A DNA stretch of 64,000 bases, from positions 1 through 64,000 of the forward strand of contig WNKV01000005.1 of NCBI GenBank assembly GCA_009720755.1, written 5' to 3'. This document shows, one piece after another, positions 59,372 to 64,000 of this stretch (position 1 is the first letter of the stretch; each line of letters opens with the position of its first letter). The notes beneath the pieces are model-generated. The model saw only the letters and a list, made by a program, of their open reading frames with translations. It made no database searches and was not told the DNA's origin. The position numbers were made by a program, and so were the translations under genes. The DNA is from Rhodoplanes serenus. GTDB taxonomy: Bacteria; Pseudomonadota; Alphaproteobacteria; Rhizobiales; Xanthobacteraceae.

Positions 59372-59748
59372 GCGACGCGGGCGACCGGCACCTGCCGCGT
59401 CCGGCGCTGATCGAGTCGTACGGCGACGGCGGCTTTCGTTTCGGCGACCTGTCGCATCGCGGCTCGGTGCTGTGCCTGCCGAACGGCATCTGGGCCATTC
59501 CGCCGACGACAGCGGATGCCATCGGCGAGGCCGAGATCGATCGGGTGATCGCCGCCGAGCCGCCGGTCGAGTATCTGCTGATCGGCGCCGGCATGGTGCC
59601 CTGGCCGGTGCCGGAGCCCGTGCGGGCGCGGCTGCGCCAGCACGGCATCGTGGTCGAGAGCATGACCACCGGCGCCGCGGTGCGGACCTGGAACCTGCTG
59701 CTGGTCGAGCGGCGGCGGGTCGGCGCCGTGCTGATCGCGGTGGACTGA
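59368..59748 (+). CDS. Mth938-like protein (DUF498), homologue of complex I assembly factor NDUFAF3
   Basis: 126-residue soluble protein. It has the Mth938 fold pattern: IESYGDGGFRFGD, GSVLCLPNGIWAI, EYLLIGAGMVPWPVP and GAAVRTWNLLLVERRRV. Starts with GTG overlapping the secF stop (GTGA), hence translationally coupled to secDF. Mitochondrial NDUFAF3 belongs to this family and helps assemble respiratory complex I; conservation of gene order with secDF in bacteria has been noted for this family. A role in inner membrane complex assembly is inferred. Confidence 0.88.
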   Translation: MSDAGDRHLPRPALIESYGDGGFRFGDLSHRGSVLCLPNGIWAIPPTTADAIGEAEIDRVIAAEPPVEYLLIGAGMVPWPVPEPVRARLRQHGIVVESMTTGAAVRTWNLLLVERRRVGAVLIAVD

Positions 59749-59793
59749 GAGACGACGGATGCCGGCGTGTCGCGGCCGCGCTAGTCTCCGCCC

Positions 59794-60624
59794 ATGACGG
59801 CCGAGTCTTTCGCCCATTGCGAGACGCTGGTGCGCGCTGCCGACCGCGACCGCTGGCTGGCAGCCCTGTTCGCACCGGCCGCGCAGCGGCCGCATCTCCT
59901 GGCGCTCTACGCCTTCAACGTCGAGGTGGCGCGGGTGCGCGAGGTGGCTCGGACCCCGATGGCGGGCGAGATCCGGCTCCAGTGGTGGCGCGATGCGCTC
60001 GGCGGGGAAGGCCACGGCGAGGTGCGGGCCAACCCGGTCGCCGACGCGCTGCTCGCCACCGTGGCGGCCCATGCTCTGCCGACGGCGCCGCTGCTGCTGC
60101 TGCTGGAGGCGCGGGCGTTCGATCTCTACGACGATCCGATGCCGAACCTCGCGGCCCTCTACGGGTATGTGCGGAAGACCTCGTCGGCGTTGATCGAGCT
60201 GGCCGGCCGCATCCTGGCGGGCCCCGATCCGATGATCGCGGCGCTCGCCGGCCCGGCCGGGATCGGCTCGGGCCTGGCGCGGCTGCTCCAGGCGATGCCG
60301 GCGCATGCGGCGCGTGGGCAGGTCTATCTGCCGGCCGATCTCCTGGCCCGCCACGGGGTGGACCCGGCCGACATCGTCGAGCGCCGGGCGAGCCCGGGCC
60401 TGCGGGCCGCACTCGCCGACCTGTGCGAGCGGGCGCGGCTGGAGCTGGCCGAGGCCGAGCGGGCCCGCGCCATGCTGCCGGCGGCGGCCGGTCCCGCCTT
60501 CCTGCCGGTGGCGCTCGCCGGACCGCTGCTCGACCGGCTGGAGGCGGCGGACGATCCCTTTGCCCGGGTCGATCTCGCGCCCTGGCGGCGGCAGTGGATT
60601 CTGTGGCGGGCGAGCCGCCGCTGA
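59794..60624 (+). CDS. Squalene/phytoene synthase-like protein, NDUFAF6 homologue
   Basis: 276 residues with the all-helical squalene/phytoene synthase fold (RDRWLAALFAPAAQRPHLLALYAFNVEVARV). The Asp-rich DxxxD substrate motifs needed for prenyl condensation are absent: the first position reads FNVEVARV. Such proteins match NDUFAF6, a complex I assembly factor, better than carotenoid enzymes. It follows the NDUFAF3-like gene by 45 bases in the secDF operon, strengthening that reading. Not part of a carotenoid cluster. Confidence 0.85.
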   Translation: MTAESFAHCETLVRAADRDRWLAALFAPAAQRPHLLALYAFNVEVARVREVARTPMAGEIRLQWWRDALGGEGHGEVRANPVADALLATVAAHALPTAPLLLLLEARAFDLYDDPMPNLAALYGYVRKTSSALIELAGRILAGPDPMIAALAGPAGIGSGLARLLQAMPAHAARGQVYLPADLLARHGVDPADIVERRASPGLRAALADLCERARLELAEAERARAMLPAAAGPAFLPVALAGPLLDRLEAADDPFARVDLAPWRRQWILWRASRR

Positions 60625-60641
60625 CCGCGCCGCGCCGCCGG

Positions 60642-62051
60642 TCAGGCGGGGGAGACCGGCTCGGCGGCGGCTCGCCAGGCATCGAGATCGGCGAGCGCCC
60701 GGGCGGTCAGCGCCTGCTTGCGGGCGAGCGTCTTGGCGGCGCCACGCAGCCGCGGCGCCCCGGGCTGGCGCACCGGCGCGGCGGCGAGCGGCGGGAACAG
60801 CCCGAAATTGACGTTCATGGGCTGGAACGACCGCGGCCCCGCGTCGATGGTGACCACATGGCCGCCGGTGATGTGGCCCAGCAGGGCGCCGTGCGCCGTG
60901 GTGGGCGGCGGCGGCGCGACCGGCTCGCCGCGCCGCTCGGCCGCCGCGAAGCGGCCGGCGAGGAGCCCGACCGCGGCCGATTCGACGTATCCTTCGCAGC
61001 CGGTGATCTGGCCGGCGAAGCGCAGCCGTGGCATGGCGGCGAGCCGCAGCGTCGGGTCGAGCAGCCGCGGCGACTCCAGGAAGGTGTTGCGATGGATGCC
61101 GCCGAGGCGTGCGAACTCGGCCTGCTCCAGTCCCGGAATCATCCTGAACACACGCACTTGCTCGGCGTGCTTCATCTTGGTCTGGAAGCCCACAATGTTG
61201 AACAGCGTGCCGAGCCGGTTGTCCTGGCGGAGCTGAACGATGGCATGGGGCTTCCGCTCCGGATGGCGCGGATCGGTGAGCCCGACCGGCTTCATCGGCC
61301 CGAAGCGCAGGGTGTCGCGGCCGCGCGCCGCCATCACCTCGATCGGCAGGCAGCCGTCGAAATAGGGGGTCGACGCCTCGAAGTCGCGGAACGGCACCGT
61401 CTCGGCGGCGAGCAGCGCATCGACGAACGCCTCGTACTGGGCGCGATCGAGGGGGCAGTTGAGGTAGTCGGCGCCGGAGCCGCCGGGACCCGCCTTGTCG
61501 TAGCGCGACTGCGCCCAGGCGACCGACATGTCGATGGAATCGCGGTGGACGATCGGCGCGATGGCATCGAAGAAGGCGAGGGAGTCGGCCCCGGTGAGGC
61601 CGCGCACCGCCTCGGCGAGCGCCGGCGAGGTCAGCGGGCCGGTGGCGACGATGACGCTGTCCCAGTCGGTGGGGGGCAGGCCGGCCACCTCCTCGCGCGC
61701 GATGGTGACCAGGGGGTGGGCGGCGAGCGCCGCCGTGACGGCCGCCGAGAAGGCGTCACGGTCGACCGCCAGCGCGCCGCCGGCCGGCACCTGGTTGGCA
61801 TCGGCGGCCCGCATGATCAGCGAGCCGAGGCGGCGCATCTCGGCGTGCAGCAGGCCGACCGCATTGGCGGCGGCATCGTCGGAGCGGAACGAGTTGGAGC
61901 AGACGAGCTCGGCCAGGCCGTCGGTCCTGTGGGCCGCGGTGGCGTGGATGGGCCGCATCTCGTGGATCACCACGGGAACACCGCGGGTGGCGATCTGCCA
62001 CGCGGCTTCGCAGCCGGCGAGTCCGCCGCCGATGACGTGAACGGGTTGCAT
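60642..62051 (-). CDS. trmFO: Methylenetetrahydrofolate-tRNA-(uracil-5-)-methyltransferase TrmFO
   Basis: Folate- and FAD-dependent enzyme making m5U54 in tRNA. 469 residues. FAD motif GGGLAG at 8-13; catalytic cysteines C51 ([11 protein letters not shown]) and C234 (YFDGCLPIE). The C-terminal [12 protein letters not shown] is conserved. The ATG at 62051 gives the standard start; the open frame upstream to 62354 is not conserved. Converges with the NDUFAF6-like gene, 17 bases apart. Confidence 0.96.
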   Translation of the reverse strand: MQPVHVIGGGLAGCEAAWQIATRGVPVVIHEMRPIHATAAHRTDGLAELVCSNSFRSDDAAANAVGLLHAEMRRLGSLIMRAADANQVPAGGALAVDRDAFSAAVTAALAAHPLVTIAREEVAGLPPTDWDSVIVATGPLTSPALAEAVRGLTGADSLAFFDAIAPIVHRDSIDMSVAWAQSRYDKAGPGGSGADYLNCPLDRAQYEAFVDALLAAETVPFRDFEASTPYFDGCLPIEVMAARGRDTLRFGPMKPVGLTDPRHPERKPHAIVQLRQDNRLGTLFNIVGFQTKMKHAEQVRVFRMIPGLEQAEFARLGGIHRNTFLESPRLLDPTLRLAAMPRLRFAGQITGCEGYVESAAVGLLAGRFAAAERRGEPVAPPPPTTAHGALLGHITGGHVVTIDAGPRSFQPMNVNFGLFPPLAAAPVRQPGAPRLRGAAKTLARKQALTARALADLDAWRAAAEPVSPA

Positions 62052-62140
62052 GGCCCGGATATAGGGGAGGGAGGCGCGGCTTGGGAAGCGCCGTCGCGTC
62101 CGGGGGGCCGACCGGAACGGCGCCGCGGACGCGGCGACCC

Positions 62141-62180
62141 ACAAAAGAAAGCGCCCGCCACGAGGGCGGGCGACTTTTCT
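62141..62180 (-). terminator. Terminator after the DUF1127 gene, bidirectional
   Basis: CGCCCGCC (62152-62159) pairs with GGCGGGCG (62165-62172). On the minus strand it is followed by CTTTCTTTTGT; on the plus strand by ACTTTTCTTT. It lies about 60 bases after the DUF1127 stop. Confidence 0.8.
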
Positions 62181-62230
62181 TTCCGTAATGGGTACCGCCG
62201 ACGGCGAGCGCTCCGGGACGAACCGCGGTC

Positions 62231-62392
62231 TCAGTCGACCCGTGCGGCCTCCCAGGCGACCCGCTGGATGTCGGCGCGCAGGATGCCGATATCGGCAAGC
62301 TCGCGGTCGCCGAGCCGGCTCAGCTCGCACAGGCTGGTCTGATAGCGATGCCACACCCGGATCATGTGAACCAGGTTGGAGAAGACGTACAT
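62231..62392 (-). CDS. DUF1127 small protein
   Basis: 53-residue protein with the DUF1127 (YjiS-like) signature [27 protein letters not shown] and a hydrophobic/aromatic N-terminal helix ([18 protein letters not shown]). AAGGGGG lies 7 bases upstream of the ATG. Small DUF1127 proteins in Alphaproteobacteria have been linked to RNA turnover and phosphate or stress responses. It is monocistronic with its own terminator and a structured leader. Confidence 0.9.
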   Translation of the reverse strand: MYVFSNLVHMIRVWHRYQTSLCELSRLGDRELADIGILRADIQRVAWEAARVD

Positions 62393-62850
62393 GACAACCC
62401 CCTTGAGACGACGTCGTGGGTGACGCCCACCCGCGTGGACGCTGCCCACGCGGCCGTCTTGTTGCACAGATAGGTTGCCAAAATCGGGCGAAAAGCCTCA
62501 GGTTTTGCGCTTCAGCTATTCGGCTGATGCATTATTAGGCAAAATACTGCCTTGACAGTGAGCAGAAGGGGCGAGCGGCAGACGCCCGCATTCGCGGCCG
62601 GTCGGGGCAGTGGGCGGGTCAGCCGGTGATAGCGCTTGAACCCGGGCGCATGCTACGGCGACAAAGAGCGGGGACGCCGCTCGTTTCGTTGGCGATGCGC
62701 GACACCGACCAGCCCGCCAGGGGCGGCCGAAGGCCACTGCGCCATTCGGTCGGCGCGCCGGTCGCGTCGCGGTCTCGCAGCCGTTCTGGGCGAGCCGATC
62801 ACCATGGGTCACTTGCCGGCTACGCCGACAATCATCATCGGAGGATGGGA
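62393..62850. other. Divergent promoter region between DUF1127 and the Trp/Gly-rich protein gene
   Basis: 458 bases without a credible gene. It holds the DUF1127 leader hairpins, an AT-richer core (62470-62550) and a consensus TTGACA at 62552-62557 on the plus strand that lacks a matching -10 at 16-18 bases. Nothing else recognised. Confidence 0.4.
62416..62453 (-). promoter_or_regulatory. Two adjacent perfect hairpins in the DUF1127 leader
   Basis: GTGGG/CCCAC (62416-62430, 5-base loop) and CCGCGTGG/CCACGCGG (62431-62453, 7-base loop) abut without spacing, 24-61 bases upstream of the DUF1127 start on the minus strand. They would form a compact structured 5' leader, possibly a regulator binding site or stability element. 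Confidence 0.45.
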
Positions 62851-63276
62851 ATGAAGCGTCACCTCTTGGCTCTCGCGGCGGCCGCAGCCGCGCTCACCGT
62901 CGCCTCGGCGGCGCAGGCGGCGCCGCTCTCCGCGGCAGGCGCGCTCGGCGCGGCAGCCGACGCCGCCACGGTGGGAACGACGGTCCAGTACTACTGGGGC
63001 GGCAACCGCTACTGCTGGTATGGCGGCGGCTGGCGCGGCCCGGGCTGGTATCGCTGCGGCTTCGCCTGGCGCCAGGGCTATGGCTGGGGCGGCCCCATGG
63101 GCTGGCAGGGCTGGCGGTACGGGCCGGCGCCGGTCTACCGGCCGGCTCCCATGTATCGGCCGGGTCCGGTGGTGCGTCCGGGCTACCCGATCCATCGGCC
63201 GGGTCCGGTGGTGCGTCCGGGCTATCCGATGGGACCGGGGCCGGGCCGCGTGGTGCCGCACGGCCATTATCGCTGA
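62851..63276 (+). CDS. Secreted Trp/Gly/Pro-rich small protein
   Basis: 141 residues. Signal peptide 1-23 (ASAAQA). The middle is rich in Trp, Gly, Tyr and Arg (RYCWYGGGWRGPGWYRCGFAWRQ, with two Cys), the C-terminal third in Pro/Arg/Gly with a repeated RPGPVVRPGYP unit (twice). Proteins of this composition are common in Hyphomicrobiales but have no assigned function. GGAGG 6 bases upstream of ATG 62851 is a good ribosome site. Confidence 0.85.
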   Translation: MKRHLLALAAAAAALTVASAAQAAPLSAAGALGAAADAATVGTTVQYYWGGNRYCWYGGGWRGPGWYRCGFAWRQGYGWGGPMGWQGWRYGPAPVYRPAPMYRPGPVVRPGYPIHRPGPVVRPGYPMGPGPGRVVPHGHYR

Positions 63277-63313
63277 CACCTCGGGCGTCGTTCCGTCGCC
63301 GCCGACACATTGG

Positions 63314-63340
63314 ACGGGCCGCCTGTCGGGCGGCCCGTTT
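63314..63340 (+). terminator. Terminator of the Trp/Gly-rich protein gene
   Basis: Perfect 10-bp stem ACGGGCCGCC (63314-63323) with GGCGGCCCGT (63329-63338), a 5-base loop and TTT, 37 bases after the stop codon. Confidence 0.7.
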
Positions 63341-63467
63341 CGATTCGGCCATCGTGTTAGACCATCGTCCGGGGGGCGCCACCGAGGGTCACGCTTGCCA
63401 GGGCGCATATCCCATGGTGCTCTGCCGCAGTTCGTGCATCGCTGCCATCCTGCAACGAGAGAGGACC

Positions 63468-63962
63468 ATGGCCGTCGACACCGTATTGGAGCCCCGCAGC
63501 CTCTATTTCGAGGACCTCGCCGTCGGCATGAGCGAGACCTTGCAGCGGACCGTCACCGATGCTGCTGTCCGCGCCTTCGCGGATGTCAGCGGCGACCACA
63601 ACCCGATCCATCTCGACGAGGCTTATGCGGCCGGCACGATGTTCAAGAGCCGCATCGCCCACGGCATCTTCTCGGCCAGCCTGATCTCGGCCGTGCTCGG
63701 CATGCGGCTGCCCGGCCCCGGCGTCATCTACTTCTCGCAGACGCTGAACTTCCGCGGTCCGGTGCGGATCGGCGACGTTGTTCACGTGCGGCTGGAGATC
63801 GCCGAGCTGATGCCGGAGAAGTGCCGCGCCCGGATCGTCTGCACCTGCAAGGTGGGAGACGAGGTGGTGGTCGACGGTGAGGCCTGGGTGAAGGTGCCGT
63901 CGCGGCTGCCCAAGCCCGACGCGCCGAAGCCCGACGCACCGAAGCCCGACGCGAAAGCCTGA
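63468..63962 (+). CDS. MaoC-family (R)-specific enoyl-CoA hydratase-like protein
   Basis: 164-residue hot-dog-fold hydratase. The hydratase 2 motif is intact: D43 and H48 in SGDHNPIHLDEAYA (D-x4-H dyad), then FKSRIAHGIFSASLISAVLG. It likely hydrates trans-2-enoyl-CoA, linking beta-oxidation to polyhydroxyalkanoate or other CoA pathways. The C-terminus carries three PKPDA repeats not typical of the family. GAGAGAGG precedes ATG 63468. The context is uninformative at the window edge. Confidence 0.88.
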   Translation: MAVDTVLEPRSLYFEDLAVGMSETLQRTVTDAAVRAFADVSGDHNPIHLDEAYAAGTMFKSRIAHGIFSASLISAVLGMRLPGPGVIYFSQTLNFRGPVRIGDVVHVRLEIAELMPEKCRARIVCTCKVGDEVVVDGEAWVKVPSRLPKPDAPKPDAPKPDAKA

Positions 63963-63969
63963 TGCGCCG

Positions 63970-63993
63970 GCGCGGGCGGAGGGCCGCCCGCGC
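63970..63993 (+). terminator. Terminator-like hairpin after the MaoC gene
   Basis: GCGCGGGCGG (63970-63979) pairs perfectly with CCGCCCGCGC (63984-63993) around a 4-base loop, 8 bases after the stop. The sequence downstream lies at the window end and shows no T run. Confidence 0.45.
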
Positions 63994-64000
63994 TCCCCGG

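Noticed and set aside
59794-60624. Phytoene or squalene synthase of a carotenoid/hopanoid pathway
   Set aside because: The DxxxD motifs are missing and no crt or hpn gene is adjacent; an NDUFAF6-like role fits better.

Overview
The window comes from a very GC-rich alphaproteobacterium (about 70% GC by eye), most likely in the Hyphomicrobiales (Rhizobiales), near the Bradyrhizobiaceae, Xanthobacteraceae or Rhodoplanes lineages. Supporting markers are a PopZ polar organiser, an HWE-type histidine kinase with an EcfG-type promoter, an ExoR-like Sel1 protein, a DUF1127 small protein, the order erpA / dgt-argS-SPOR-nagZ-scpAB-tatABC-serS-surE, and several families of intergenic palindromic repeats typical of this order. 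The first ~105 bases are almost pure C and look like a contig-edge artefact. The gene content is overwhelmingly chromosomal housekeeping. I see no phage, insertion sequence, CRISPR array, tRNA or rRNA.

Region 0.2-8.7 kb: rplQ (tail of the ribosomal protein/rpoA cluster) with a good terminator, a diheme cytochrome c, a Do-type periplasmic protease, rarA, an RluC-type pseudouridine synthase with a long basic N-terminal arm, then an HWE kinase and receiver-only regulator in an overlapping pair. Region 8.9-15.8 kb is a carbon-metabolism operon: fused transaldolase/glucose-6-phosphate isomerase, gnd, zwf, pgl and a metallo-beta-lactamase hydrolase. Region 16-25 kb: a PCMT-like methyltransferase, tolC, popZ, an MFS exporter, valS, a stand-alone PII protein and a 3-methyladenine DNA glycosylase. 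Region 25-29 kb: ilvD, an exoR-like gene overlapping its end, a tandemly duplicated 160-bp repeat, and xth.

Region 29.6-36.6 kb: an RND efflux adaptor and pump, a lone TctC/Bug binding protein and a GAF-GGDEF diguanylate cyclase. Region 36.6-49.4 kb: erpA (leftward), dgt, argS, a SPOR protein, nagZ, scpA, scpB, tatA, tatB, tatC, serS and surE, largely one rightward block linking cell-wall turnover, chromosome condensation and twin-arginine export. Region 49.8-55 kb: a second receiver-only regulator (leftward), pcm, an ABC-2 transporter and a LysM/LytM lipoprotein of the NlpD/DipM type. Region 55-64 kb: a DUF815 ATPase (leftward), yajC-secD-secF followed by homologues of the mitochondrial complex I assembly factors NDUFAF3 and NDUFAF6, trmFO (leftward), a DUF1127 protein, a Trp/Gly-rich secreted protein and a MaoC-type hydratase.

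No wholly new system stands out. The observations most worth following are the EcfG-type promoter in front of the HWE kinase/receiver pair, the SecDF-NDUFAF3-NDUFAF6 linkage with an apparently non-catalytic phytoene-synthase fold, the zinc-site-degenerate LytM protein behind a CtrA-like box, a PCMT-fold protein without the PCMT active-site motif, and the repeat-in-repeat structures between genes.
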